A stretch of 64,000 nt of DNA from Desulfomicrobium escambiense DSM 10707 (lineage in GTDB: Bacteria > Desulfobacterota > Desulfovibrionia > Desulfovibrionales > Desulfomicrobiaceae), in the NCBI RefSeq assembly GCF_000428825.1, contig NZ_AUAR01000002.1, forward strand, positions 266,804 through 330,803, read 5' to 3'. Positions 18,343 to 26,660 of this stretch are shown piece after piece (position 1 is the first letter of the stretch; every line of letters begins with the position of its first letter). The translations under genes and the position numbers were made by a program. The notes under the pieces were generated by a model, which had not been told where the DNA came from, made no database searches, and worked only from the letters and a program-made list of their open reading frames with translations.

Positions 18343-20265
18343 CTATTTCTGCCTGTCGTTGACGAAGTTGAGCAAACCGCCCGCCTTGATAATGGCTATT
18401 TCATTACCCGTCAAATCATGGCCGAGCGCGATCCGTCGGCCTTCGGCCGTCGTGGCCTCAAGGGGCTGCCCGGCGGCCAGGGCCGTCAGGTCGAAGCGCA
18501 GGACCGCGCCCTGGGCCAGGGCGTCGTAGTCCGCCGGGTCGGCCAGGACCAGGGGCAGGATGCCGAAGTTGATCAGGTTGGCCTTGTGGATGCGGGCGAA
18601 GGACTTGGCCAGGACGATGCGCACACCGAGGTGGCGCGGGGCCAGGGCCGCGTGTTCGCGGCTGGAGCCCTGGCCGTAGTTGTCGCCGCCCAGGATGAGG
18701 CCCTGGCCGGCGGACTCGGCGCGGGCCACGAAGTCCTTGTCCACGCGCTCGAAGACGTGGCGGCTGATGGCCGGGATGTTGGAGCGCAGGGCCGTGATGG
18801 CCGCGCCGGCCGGCATGATGTGGTCCGTGGTGATGTTGTCGCCGACCTTGATCAGCACCGGCAGTTCCATGGTGTCGGGCAGTCTGTCGAAGGGCGAGAG
18901 GGCGACGATGTTGGGCCCGCGCACGATTTCCACCGCGGAGCCGTCTTCGGGCGGGAAGGCGAAGAGGTGCCGGATGGACGGGGCCGAGGACGGCAGGGAC
19001 GGCTTGGAGACGGCCTTGGTCCAGCCCGCGGGGTCGGTGAACTTGCCGTTCAGGGCGCAGAAGGCCGCGGTCACGGGGCTGACCAGATAGACTTGGCCGT
19101 CCTGGGTGCCGCTGCGGCCCTCGAAGTTGCGGTTGAAGGTCCGGGCGCTGACGCCGTGGCTCGATGGCGAGCCGCCCATGCCGATGCACGGGCCGCAGGA
19201 GCACTCCAGGAGCCGGCCGCCGGCGTCGAGGATCTTATCCAGGAGGCCTTCGGCCATGAGCATCTTGAGGACCTGCTTGGAGCCTGGCGAGAGCAGCAGG
19301 TCCGTGTTCGGCGCGATGTGCTCGCCGTGCAGGACCTGGGCCACGGCCTGCAGGTCGGAGTAGGAGGAGTTGGTGCAGGAGCCGATGGCCACCTGATCCA
19401 CGGTCAGGCCGTCGAGTTCGGCCACGGGCACGACCAGGTCGGGCATGTGTGGACGGGCCGCCAAGGGCGCAAGGGTGCTCAGGTCGATGACGATCTCGCG
19501 GTCGTACTCGGCGCCGTCGTCGGCGGCCAGGGGCGCGAAGTCCGCCTCGCGGCCCATGAGGGCCAGGAACGCGCGGGTCTGCTCGTCGCTGGGGAAGACG
19601 GAGGCCGTGGCGCCCAGTTCCGCGCCCATGTTGGTGATGGTCGCGCGCTCGGGCACGCTCAGGCTGGCCACGCCGGGGCCGCAGTACTCCATGACCGCGC
19701 CCACGCCGCCCTTGACGGTCAGCACGCCCAGCAGGTGCAGGATGACGTCCTTGGCCGAGGCGTGCCCGGTCAGTTCGCCTTCCAGGCGGATCTTGAAGAC
19801 CTTGGGCATGGTGATGGTGTAGGGCTCGCCGGCCATGGCCAGGGCCACGGACAACCCGCCGGCGCCCATGGCCAGGCTGCCGATGCCGCCGGCCGTGGGG
19901 GTGTGGGAGTCGGAGCCGATGAGGGTCTTGCCCGGGACGGCGAAGTTCTCAAGATGCAGCTGGTGGCAGATGCCCGTGCCGGGAGGCGAGAAGACTATGC
20001 CGTACTTGGCCGCGACGCTGCGCAGGTAGCGGTGGTCGTCGGGGTTGCGGAAGCCCATCTGCAGGGTGTTGTGGTCCACGTAACTGACGGAGAGCTCGGT
20101 CTTGACCCTCGGCAGGCCGATGGCCTCCCACTGCAGGTAGGCCATGGTGCCGGTGGCGTCCTGGGTCAGGGTCTGGTCTATCCTGATGGCCACTTCCCTG
20201 CCGGGCGTCATGTCGCCTTCGACGAGGTGCGCCGCGATGATCTTCTGGGTCAGGTTCTGTTTCAT
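18343..20265 (-). CDS. acn: Aconitate hydratase
   Basis: Interconverts citrate and isocitrate with a [4Fe-4S] cluster. The 640 residues are shorter than AcnA (about 890) and correspond to the 640-residue bacterial/archaeal-type aconitase. Cluster cysteines are in IGSCTNSSYSD and CSCGPCIGMGG, and substrate motifs GSDSHTPTAGG, DNITTDHIMPAG and NYGQGSSREHAAL are intact. The ATG at 20265 follows AAGGAG by 5 bases. With only this TCA-cycle gene in view the cycle's completeness cannot be judged; sulfate reducers commonly run it incompletely for glutamate synthesis. A terminator upstream separates it from the fusion gene. Confidence 0.95.
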   Translation of the reverse strand: MKQNLTQKIIAAHLVEGDMTPGREVAIRIDQTLTQDATGTMAYLQWEAIGLPRVKTELSVSYVDHNTLQMGFRNPDDHRYLRSVAAKYGIVFSPPGTGICHQLHLENFAVPGKTLIGSDSHTPTAGGIGSLAMGAGGLSVALAMAGEPYTITMPKVFKIRLEGELTGHASAKDVILHLLGVLTVKGGVGAVMEYCGPGVASLSVPERATITNMGAELGATASVFPSDEQTRAFLALMGREADFAPLAADDGAEYDREIVIDLSTLAPLAARPHMPDLVVPVAELDGLTVDQVAIGSCTNSSYSDLQAVAQVLHGEHIAPNTDLLLSPGSKQVLKMLMAEGLLDKILDAGGRLLECSCGPCIGMGGSPSSHGVSARTFNRNFEGRSGTQDGQVYLVSPVTAAFCALNGKFTDPAGWTKAVSKPSLPSSAPSIRHLFAFPPEDGSAVEIVRGPNIVALSPFDRLPDTMELPVLIKVGDNITTDHIMPAGAAITALRSNIPAISRHVFERVDKDFVARAESAGQGLILGGDNYGQGSSREHAALAPRHLGVRIVLAKSFARIHKANLINFGILPLVLADPADYDALAQGAVLRFDLTALAAGQPLEATTAEGRRIALGHDLTGNEIAIIKAGGLLNFVNDRQK

Positions 20266-20297
20266 GGATGCTCCTTCACGGGAAAGACGGGTATTTG

Positions 20298-20328
20298 AAA
20301 AAAGGCTCCCAGCCGAAGCCGGGAGCCT
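20298..20328 (-). terminator. Terminator of the CM/EPSPS-like operon
   Basis: AGGCTCCC and GGGAGCCT pair around a 10-base loop. The minus-strand side runs into TTTTTT, so it ends the two-gene unit before acn. Confidence 0.85.
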
Positions 20329-20340
20329 GTCGTGTCTGGT

Positions 20341-20589
20341 TCACCAGGTGGATGTGAGACGTCGCAGCTTGACCTGCAGGAACTGGATCTCCGTGTCCAT
20401 GCGCAGCTTGTCCTGCTGCAGGTGGAAGATCTCTTCGTGAAAGGTCACGCCCTGGGCCGGGTCCTCGCGCTGCAGCAGATCCTGGACCCGGGCCTGGATG
20501 GCGGCCTGCTCCGTCCGGATGCGGTCGATGTCCCGCTCGATGGCCTCAGTCTGTGGAGATTCTGATGCGCTTGCGCTTGGGCTTGTCAT
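20341..20589 (-). CDS. Small coiled-coil protein, 82 residues
   Basis: I do not recognise a named family. After a Ser/Ala N-terminus the protein is almost wholly helical and charged (EAIERDIDRIRTEQAAIQAR, then EEIFHLQQDKLRMDTEI), with heptad-like spacing of Ile, Leu and Val, which suggests a coiled coil. It has no cysteine, signal or membrane segment. Its start lies inside the 3' end of the upstream gene (44-base overlap) with a poor ribosome site, so translation is probably coupled to it. A role as binding partner of the fusion protein is inference from position. Confidence 0.65.
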   Translation of the reverse strand: MTSPSASASESPQTEAIERDIDRIRTEQAAIQARVQDLLQREDPAQGVTFHEEIFHLQQDKLRMDTEIQFLQVKLRRLTSTW

Positions 20590-22198
20590 CGCGGGTTTCG
20601 TCTTCCTTTTCTTCGCTGCGCGGCTGGTTGATGAAGTTCTGGGGGTCCGGGAGATTCATGAAGATCTTCCAGAACCAGGGCCATGCGGAGGTGATGTTGT
20701 CGGCGTTGCTCATGCACAGCCCGGGATGGGTGAAGGAGATGAGCGCGCCCGCCAGGGTCCAGTAGGGACCGGGGCTCTGCCAGGGCGACTCGCCGGATTT
20801 CCTGTTCGCCTGGGGCGAGGCGGGGAGCCCGACCTGCAGGAGCCCAGGCTCGATGGAGTAGCCCGCGCCGAGGTTTTCGAGCATGTCCTGGGCGTACTCG
20901 ACGTCTTCACGGGAGGTGTCCAGGGTGATGGCGCACTTGCCGCGCAGGCCCATGGCCATGGCCAGGACAAGGGGCAGGTACTCCTGGCAGCATGTAAGAT
21001 CAATGGAAAGCTGCTTGGGCCTGTTGCCCATGCGCGAGGAGATCTGGTCTGAGCCGATGTTGATGCGCAGGCCGAACTCATGAAGGATGTCCATGACGTC
21101 CTGGAGGTGCGGCGCATGCTCCGGCCACTTGCCGTGCAGCACCACGTTGCCATCCACGAAGAACGGCAGAGCGAGCAGGTGCAGGCTCATGAGCGGGTCC
21201 ACCGGGATGTCGACGGAGGAAAGATCAAGACTCAGCGGCGCGGGCGGAACGATGATGGCGGTCCCTTCGTACTGCAGTTCCGGGAGGTACTGCTGCAGGA
21301 AGACGATGCCCTTGCGCAGGAGCTTGCTGCCTGCGTAGGACTCGTGCAGGCGGATGGTCAGGCCGGATTTGAACGTGGTTGCGGCCACGGCCAGGGCGAG
21401 GATGAACTTTCTGGACACGCCCTCGGGGATGAAGATGGTCTCGGGCAGCTGTCCGCTCGATTCCACGCGCACGGGCACGCCGTTGCTGTGCGGTTCGACG
21501 ATGGTCAGCCGGGCGCCGAGCTTGGGCAGAAGGTCCTGGACCGGCCTGACATCGTGAATTTTCAGTTTGGTCGAGCCCGTGAACTTGGCCCGAGTCACCT
21601 TGCCCAGCGCGAGGCAGAGCAGGAGATAGAAATGGAACTTGCTCTGGCCGGCGTAAATGATCTTGTTGTCGAGGGACCATGACGAAACCGGCTGTGTCGA
21701 GCACGCGCGGTTCTGGAAGGTCAGGTTGAAGCCGCAGAGGTTCAGCGCGTTGATGAGTTCCAGAGATATGTCGTTGCCCTGGAACGGGGCCACCGTCAGG
21801 GGTGCGGGATTCGTGGCGCCGAGAAAGAACATCATGCTACGCAGGATCTGGTCGCGCGGTGCCGAGAGGTCGATGTTGACGGGTTTGCGCCTGGGATAGA
21901 GGCACAGGGGCTTCTCGTTGGAGGCGTTTCGCTCGACGCGGGCGTAGGAAAGATTGTTGGTCAGGTGGAAGATCTTCTTGAGGATCTGGGGCTCCAGATT
22001 GTCGCCCTTTGACGTATCCCTCCAGACTTGCCACAGGACCTTTTCCTGATTCGGGTCGGTGATGCCCAGGTTTTTTGCCCGGCGGGACGCCGCCGCCCGC
22101 GACAGCAGGCTGGTGCGCGCGGCGATGAGGGATACGAGGCGTTCGTCGAGCTGCGCCAATTCCTGGGTGAGTGAGAGGGTCGTGTGTTTTTCGGCCAT
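20546..22198 (-). CDS. Degenerate chorismate mutase / EPSP synthase-like fusion protein
   Basis: Residues about 8-90 look like the helical AroQ chorismate mutase fold (LTQELAQLDERLVSLIAART). The remainder aligns by eye with EPSP synthase (AroA), for example the C-terminal block FTHPGLCMSNADNITSAWPW in the place of the family's DP-C-x-KTFPD-F element. Yet the substrate residues are largely absent: the GSKSVSNR loop reads APRDQILR, the NAGTAMR loop is gone, KETDR reads EHAPH, and the DHRMAM motif reads QEYLPLV. The mutase side also lacks the first conserved Arg. The C-terminus is a basic/acidic tail (RDDKPKRKRIR). So I infer a non-catalytic relative, perhaps a binder or regulator. Start ATG 22198 is a choice; ATG 22234 is possible. 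It is divergent from sat. Confidence 0.7.
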   Translation of the reverse strand: MAEKHTTLSLTQELAQLDERLVSLIAARTSLLSRAAASRRAKNLGITDPNQEKVLWQVWRDTSKGDNLEPQILKKIFHLTNNLSYARVERNASNEKPLCLYPRRKPVNIDLSAPRDQILRSMMFFLGATNPAPLTVAPFQGNDISLELINALNLCGFNLTFQNRACSTQPVSSWSLDNKIIYAGQSKFHFYLLLCLALGKVTRAKFTGSTKLKIHDVRPVQDLLPKLGARLTIVEPHSNGVPVRVESSGQLPETIFIPEGVSRKFILALAVAATTFKSGLTIRLHESYAGSKLLRKGIVFLQQYLPELQYEGTAIIVPPAPLSLDLSSVDIPVDPLMSLHLLALPFFVDGNVVLHGKWPEHAPHLQDVMDILHEFGLRINIGSDQISSRMGNRPKQLSIDLTCCQEYLPLVLAMAMGLRGKCAITLDTSREDVEYAQDMLENLGAGYSIEPGLLQVGLPASPQANRKSGESPWQSPGPYWTLAGALISFTHPGLCMSNADNITSAWPWFWKIFMNLPDPQNFINQPRSEEKEDETRDDKPKRKRIRISTD

Positions 22199-22402
22199 TC
22201 GGTTCGCTTCGGGGCTAGGGTGTTGCTGGTTCATGGGTAGATGAACGCATTGATTACTCAGGGAACAATAGGGTTGTTTAACAATAATAAGGTACGGATT
22301 GCAAGGGCTTGTTGGCGTGCAAGATCGCAAGATATTGGAATCAAAGTATTAATCTTTGGTTGTTCAGAGTCCGTGCATGTTTCATGGGTGGTTGAAGAGA
22401 GG

Positions 22403-22420
22403 TTGATAAAAAAATCACAA
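22403..22420. promoter_or_regulatory. Rex-like operator 1 upstream of sat
   Basis: TTGATA-N6-TCACAA, with N6 = AAAAAA, differs at two positions from the Rex consensus TTGTGA-N6-TCACAA. It lies just upstream of the sat -35 box. Rex is an NADH-sensing repressor, and sat is a known Rex target in Desulfovibrio vulgaris. The half-site TGTGA-N6-TCACA also resembles CRP/FNR-type sites, so the regulator could be of that family. Confidence 0.55.
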
Positions 22421-22473
22421 AAAGGTTGACAAGTTTGCCGAGCCGACGCAAATAGGGGTCTCCGACCTGTTAT

Positions 22474-22491
22474 TTGTGAAGATAATAACAA
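22474..22491. promoter_or_regulatory. Rex-like operator 2 in the sat leader
   Basis: TTGTGA-N6-TAACAA, with N6 = AGATAA, has one mismatch to the Rex consensus. It lies about 25 bases before the sat start, downstream of the inferred promoter, where binding would block transcription. Confidence 0.6.
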
Positions 22492-22515
22492 ACTATATTT
22501 AGGAGGATCCGCATT

Positions 22516-23784
22516 ATGGCTCTCGTACCCCCGCATGGTGGAAAAGGTTTGGTTTGCTGTCTGCTTCAGGGCGCTGAACTCGCTGCCGAGCAGAAGAAGG
22601 CCGAAGGTCTGAAGAAGATCGACATCAGCCCCCGCGCCAAGGGCGACCTGATCATGATGGGCATCGGCGGGTTCAGCCCGCTGAACGGCTTCATGTCCAA
22701 GGCCGATTGGAAGTCCGTTTGTGAAAACTTCACGCTGGCCGACGGCACCTTCTGGCCCGTGCCCGTGACCCTGGATATGGACGAGGCAGTGAAGGTCGGT
22801 GAAGAGATCGCCCTGTTCGACCCCAAGAAGGGCGTTTTCATGGCGACCATGAAGGTCACCGAAGTGTACGAAATGACCGAAGCCGACAAGAAGTGGGAAT
22901 GTGAAAAGGTCTACAAGGGCCAGGGCGAAGAGTCCGCTGATGACAAGTTCTGGGAAATCGCCCCGAAGGATCACCCCGGCGTGCAGATGGTCATGGCTCA
23001 GAAGAAGTTCAACGTCGCCGGCCCGGTCAAGGTTCTGTCCGAAGGCGACTACCGCGACAGATTCCCCGGCTGCTACATGACCCCGGCCGAAGCCCGCAAG
23101 ACTTTCGAAGAGAAGGGTTGGAGCAAGGTCGCCGCTCTGCAGCTGCGCAACCCCATGCACCGTTCCCACGAGTTCCTGGCCAAGATCGCTGTTGAAGTGT
23201 GCGACGGCGTGTTCATCCACTCCCTGGTCGGCAACCTGAAGCCCGGCGACATCCCGGCCGAAGTGCGCATCAAGTGCATCGACACCCTCATCGACAAGTA
23301 CTTCGTGAAGGCCAACGTCGTGCAGGGCGGCTACCCGCTCGACATGCGTTACGCCGGTCCCCGCGAAGGCCTGCTGCACGCCACCTTCCGCCAGAACTAC
23401 GGCGTTTCCGACATGCTGATCGGCCGTGACCACGCCGGTGTCGGCGACTTCTACGGCCTGTTCGAGGCCCAGGAAATCTTTGACCGCATTCCCAAGAACC
23501 TTGGCGCCGGCAAGGACCTGGTCACCCAGCCCATGAAGATCGACTGGACCTTCTACTGCTACAAGTGTGACGGCATGGCCTCCCTGCGCACCTGCCCGCA
23601 CGGCAAGGAAGACCGCGTGGTCCTGTCCGGCACCAAGCTGCGCAAGGCCCTGTCCGAAGGCGCTCCCGTCGCCGACCACTTTGGCCGCGACGAAGTCCTG
23701 GAAATCCTGCGCGAATACTACTCCTCTCTGACCGAGAAGGTCGAGATCAAGATGCAGAGCCACGCTGCTGCGACCAAGATGTAG
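22516..23784 (+). CDS. sat: Sulfate adenylyltransferase (ATP sulfurylase)
   Basis: Activates sulfate with ATP to adenosine 5'-phosphosulfate (APS) and pyrophosphate, the first step of dissimilatory sulfate reduction, in the cytoplasm. The 422 residues hold the nucleotide motifs [12 protein letters not shown] (about 208-219) and GRDHAG (about 303-308), and the KLRKAL segment. A Cys set in [16 protein letters not shown] near residue 347 matches the metal-binding region of the homo-oligomeric Desulfovibrio type enzyme. The ATG at 22516 follows AGGAGG. Glu codons here are almost all GAA, unlike neighbouring housekeeping genes, consistent with very high expression. It heads the sat-apr-qmo cluster but has its own promoter and terminator. 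Confidence 0.97.
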   Translation: MALVPPHGGKGLVCCLLQGAELAAEQKKAEGLKKIDISPRAKGDLIMMGIGGFSPLNGFMSKADWKSVCENFTLADGTFWPVPVTLDMDEAVKVGEEIALFDPKKGVFMATMKVTEVYEMTEADKKWECEKVYKGQGEESADDKFWEIAPKDHPGVQMVMAQKKFNVAGPVKVLSEGDYRDRFPGCYMTPAEARKTFEEKGWSKVAALQLRNPMHRSHEFLAKIAVEVCDGVFIHSLVGNLKPGDIPAEVRIKCIDTLIDKYFVKANVVQGGYPLDMRYAGPREGLLHATFRQNYGVSDMLIGRDHAGVGDFYGLFEAQEIFDRIPKNLGAGKDLVTQPMKIDWTFYCYKCDGMASLRTCPHGKEDRVVLSGTKLRKALSEGAPVADHFGRDEVLEILREYYSSLTEKVEIKMQSHAAATKM

Positions 23785-23797
23785 TTTCGATGATCAT

Positions 23798-23830
23798 CGG
23801 GGGGCCGGGGTAATCCCAGCCTCCCGTTTT
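23798..23830 (+). terminator. Intrinsic terminator of sat
   Basis: CGGGGGGCCGGG and CCCAGCCTCCCG pair with one wobble and one mismatch around GTAAT, followed by TTTT, 14 bases after the sat stop. Confidence 0.75.
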
Positions 23831-23878
23831 GCCATGTGGGGCACGGCTTGAGACGGTCATGATATGCCGTCGGGCTGC

Positions 23879-23915
23879 TTGACACGGCATACGTGCTTTG
23901 ATAAAAGATTCACAA
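23879..23915 (+). promoter_or_regulatory. aprBA promoter with overlapping Rex-like operator
   Basis: TTGACA (23879-23884), a 17-base spacer and TAAAAG (23902-23907) make a plausible sigma70 promoter. The site TTGATA-AAAGAT-TCACAA (23898-23915) overlaps the -10 box and nearly matches operator 1 of sat, so one regulator probably controls both. A small dyad AAGCG-AAA-CGCTT follows at 23914-23926. Confidence 0.6.
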
Positions 23916-23984
23916 GCGAAACGCTTGGGTATTTTTGTTCGGGCCTGTGGCTAAGTAGTTTTTAACTCTTTATTCGGAGGAATT

Positions 23985-24473
23985 ATGCCAACCTTTGTTG
24001 ATCCAGCAAAGTGTGATGGATGCAAGGGCGGTGAGAAGACTGCCTGCATGTACATCTGTCCTAACGACCTGATGATCCTGGACCCCGTTGAGATGAAGGC
24101 TTACAACCAGGAGCCGGCCGCTTGCTGGGAATGTTACTCCTGCGTCAAGATCTGCCCCCAGGGCGCGATCACTGCCCGCCCCTACGCCGACTTCGCTCCC
24201 ATGGGCGGCACCTGCATCCCGCTGCGCGGCGCTGAAGACATCATGTGGACCGTCCAGTTCCGCAGCGGCGAAGTGAAGCGTTTCAAGTTCCCCATCCGTA
24301 CCACTGTTGAAGGTTCCATCAAGCCTTTCGATGGCAAGCCCGAACCCGGCGATCTGGAAAGCGAACTGCTGTTCACCGAGTCTGCCCTGGCCACCCCGAA
24401 AGAGGCCCTTGGCAAGAAGATCGAAGTTGGTGAAGCCGACCTGAAGGTCACCTTCAAGTCCGCCGTCGCCTAA
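23985..24473 (+). CDS. aprB: Adenylylsulfate reductase, beta subunit
   Basis: AprB passes electrons through two [4Fe-4S] clusters to the FAD of AprA for reduction of APS to sulfite and AMP. In 162 residues the cluster ligands are in KCDGCKGGEKTACMYICP and CWECYSCVKICP, followed by the C-terminal tail that wraps around AprA. The ATG follows GGAGGA by 5 bases. It is first in the aprBA operon, 39 bases before aprA. No signal peptide: the complex is cytoplasmic. Confidence 0.97.
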   Translation: MPTFVDPAKCDGCKGGEKTACMYICPNDLMILDPVEMKAYNQEPAACWECYSCVKICPQGAITARPYADFAPMGGTCIPLRGAEDIMWTVQFRSGEVKRFKFPIRTTVEGSIKPFDGKPEPGDLESELLFTESALATPKEALGKKIEVGEADLKVTFKSAVA

Positions 24474-24512
24474 TTCTGGGCTTTGTAACGCAAGAAATTT
24501 CAGGAGGAACAC

Positions 24513-26498
24513 ATGCCTCAGATTCCTGTTAAAGATACGATCAAGGGCCTGGCCCTTGCTGAGCCGGAAGTTGTTGAGCTTGAAACCGACATTCTCATGG
24601 TCGGCGGTGGTATGGGTAACTGCGGCACGGCGTTCGAAGCCGTGCGTTGGGGCGATCCCCTCGGTGTGAAGATCATGCTGGTCGACAAGGCCGCCATCGA
24701 CCGCGGCGGCGCGGTTGCCCAGGGTCTGTCCGCCATCAACACCTACATCGGTGAAAACAACTCCGACGACTATGTCCGCATGGTCCGCACCGACCTCATG
24801 GGCCTGGTCCGCGAAGACCTGATCTTCGACCTGGGCCGCCACGTCGACGATTCCGTCCACCTGTTCGAAGAGTGGGGCCTGCCCTGCTGGATCAAGAAAG
24901 ACGGCAAGAACCTGGACGGCGCCCAGGCCAAGAAAGAAGGCCTGTCCCTGCGCAAGGGTGACGCCCCTGTCCGTTCCGGCCGCTGGCAGATCATGATCAA
25001 CGGTGAATCCTACAAGGTCATCGTTGCGGAAGCCGCCAAGAACGCCCTGGGTTCCGACCGCTACATCGAACGCCTGTTCATCGTGAAGCTGCTCCTCGAC
25101 GCCAAGGTCTCCAACCAGATCGCCGGCGCCGTGGGCTTCTCCGTTCGCGAAAACAAGGTGTACATCATCAAGGCCAAGGCCATGTCCGTGGCTTGCGGCG
25201 GCGCCGTCAACGTGTACCGCCCCCGCTCCACCGGTGAAGGCCTCGGCCGCGCCTGGTATCCCGTATGGAACGCCGGTTCCACCTACACCATGTGTGCTCA
25301 GGTTGGCGCCGAAATGACCATGATGGAAAACCGTTTCGTCCCCGCCCGCTTCAAGGACGGTTACGGCCCGGTCGGCGCTTGGTTCCTGCTGTTCAAGGCC
25401 AAAGCCACCAACGCCAAGGGTGAAGACTACTGCGTCACCAACCGCGCCATGCTGAAGCCCTACGAGGATCGCGGCTACGCCAAGGGTCACGTCATCCCGA
25501 CCTGTCTGCGTAACCACATGATGCTGCGCGAAATGCGTGAAGGTCGCGGCCCCATCTACATGGACACCGCCACCGCTCTGAACACGACCTTCGCCACCCT
25601 GTCCAAGGCCGAGCAGAAGCACCTTGAGTCCGAAGCTTGGGAAGACTTCCTCGACATGTGCGTCGGCCAGGCCAACCTGTGGGCCGCCATGAACATCAAG
25701 CCCGAAGAGCGCGGCTCCGAGATCATGCCCACCGAACCCTACCTGCTCGGCTCCCACTCCGGCTGCTGCGGCATCTGGGTTTCCGGTCCGAACGAGCCTT
25801 GGGTTCCCGAGGAATACAAGGTCAAGGCCGCCAACGGCAAGGTCTACAACCGCATGACCACGGTCAACGGTCTGTTCACCTGCGCTGACGGCGTCGGCGC
25901 TTCCGGTCACAAGTTCTCCTCCGGTTCGCACGCTGAAGGCCGCATCGTCGGCAAGCAGATGGTGCGCTACTGCGTGGACCACAAGGACTTCACCCCCACG
26001 CTGAACGTGTCCGCCGACCAGCTGAAGAAGGAAATCTATCAGCCTTGGTACACCTTCGAGCAGTTCAAGGGCGCGTCCACCGATCCGGTCGTCAACCCGA
26101 ACTACATCACCCCGAACAACTTCATGATGCGCCTGATCAAGGCCACCGATGAATACGGCGGCGGTGTTGCCACCCTGTACACCACTTCCGACAGACTGCT
26201 CGACACCGGCTTCGCCCTGCTCGACATGCTGGAAGAAGACTCCCAGAAGCTGGCCGCCCGTGACCTGCACGAACTGCTCCGCTGCTGGGAACAGTACCAC
26301 AGACTGTGGACCGTTCGTCTGCACATGCAGCACATCCGGTTCCGTCAGGAAAGCCGTTACCCCGGTTTCTACTATCGTGCCGACTTCATGGGTCTGGACG
26401 ATGCCAAGTGGAAGTGCTTTGTTAACTCCAAGTTCAACCCGGCCACTGGTGAAACCGAGATCTTCAAGAGACACTACTACCAGATCATCCCTGACTAG
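24513..26498 (+). CDS. aprA: Adenylylsulfate reductase, alpha subunit
   Basis: Catalytic flavoprotein of APS reductase in the fumarate reductase/succinate dehydrogenase superfamily. The 661 residues show the FAD fold MVGGGMGNCGTAFEAV near residue 30, the DRGGAVAQGLSAINTY segment, and the conserved GSHSGCCGIWVSGPNEPW and TCADGVGASGHKFSSGSHAEG regions that line the active site. Length and sequence fit the Desulfovibrio enzyme. AGGAGG precedes the ATG. GAA dominates among Glu codons as in sat. It is followed by a strong terminator, so qmoA transcription needs either read-through or its own promoter. Confidence 0.98.
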   Translation: MPQIPVKDTIKGLALAEPEVVELETDILMVGGGMGNCGTAFEAVRWGDPLGVKIMLVDKAAIDRGGAVAQGLSAINTYIGENNSDDYVRMVRTDLMGLVREDLIFDLGRHVDDSVHLFEEWGLPCWIKKDGKNLDGAQAKKEGLSLRKGDAPVRSGRWQIMINGESYKVIVAEAAKNALGSDRYIERLFIVKLLLDAKVSNQIAGAVGFSVRENKVYIIKAKAMSVACGGAVNVYRPRSTGEGLGRAWYPVWNAGSTYTMCAQVGAEMTMMENRFVPARFKDGYGPVGAWFLLFKAKATNAKGEDYCVTNRAMLKPYEDRGYAKGHVIPTCLRNHMMLREMREGRGPIYMDTATALNTTFATLSKAEQKHLESEAWEDFLDMCVGQANLWAAMNIKPEERGSEIMPTEPYLLGSHSGCCGIWVSGPNEPWVPEEYKVKAANGKVYNRMTTVNGLFTCADGVGASGHKFSSGSHAEGRIVGKQMVRYCVDHKDFTPTLNVSADQLKKEIYQPWYTFEQFKGASTDPVVNPNYITPNNFMMRLIKATDEYGGGVATLYTTSDRLLDTGFALLDMLEEDSQKLAARDLHELLRCWEQYHRLWTVRLHMQHIRFRQESRYPGFYYRADFMGLDDAKWKCFVNSKFNPATGETEIFKRHYYQIIPD

Positions 26499-26508
26499 TT
26501 TATGGGCC

Positions 26509-26543
26509 AAAAGGCTGCGGGTCCAACCCGCAGCCTTTTTTCT
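26509..26543 (+). terminator. Intrinsic terminator of aprBA
   Basis: AAAAGGCTGCGGG and CCCGCAGCCTTTTTT form a near-perfect stem with a 5-base loop and a T run, 10 bases after aprA. Confidence 0.92.
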
Positions 26544-26553
26544 GTATCAGGAT

Positions 26554-26617
26554 ATAGAATGGTCTATGCATGATCTGTAACCTCTGGTAGTTATAGATCA
26601 TGCTTGGGCCATTCTAT
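26554..26617. promoter_or_regulatory. 64-bp interrupted dyad upstream of qmoA
   Basis: ATAGAATGG (26554-26562) pairs with CCATTCTAT (26609-26617), then after symmetric 5-base gaps GCATGATCT (26568-26576) pairs with AGATCATGC (26595-26603), and TAAC pairs with GTTA inside. An 8-base loop remains. It is followed by a TTTTT run, so it could act as an RNA hairpin or attenuator as well as a protein-binding site. Confidence 0.7.
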
Positions 26618-26660
26618 TCATTTTTATGGCCTTCAACATGTGTGTTCTGGGAGGAATCTA

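Larger units (their letters stand above)
22199..22515. promoter_or_regulatory. AT-rich divergent regulatory region, fusion gene / sat
   Basis: About 317 bases without a gene, markedly more AT-rich than the flanking coding DNA. It holds the sat promoter (TTGACA at 22426-22431 with a weak -10 near 22449), two Rex-like sites listed separately, and a strong AGGAGGA ribosome site before sat. The leftward gene must also start here, but no clear promoter for it is evident. Confidence 0.6.

Noticed and set aside
23970..26510. 846-residue minus-strand frame across aprBA
   Set aside because: Antisense shadow of two well-known proteins with ribosome sites and cluster motifs.
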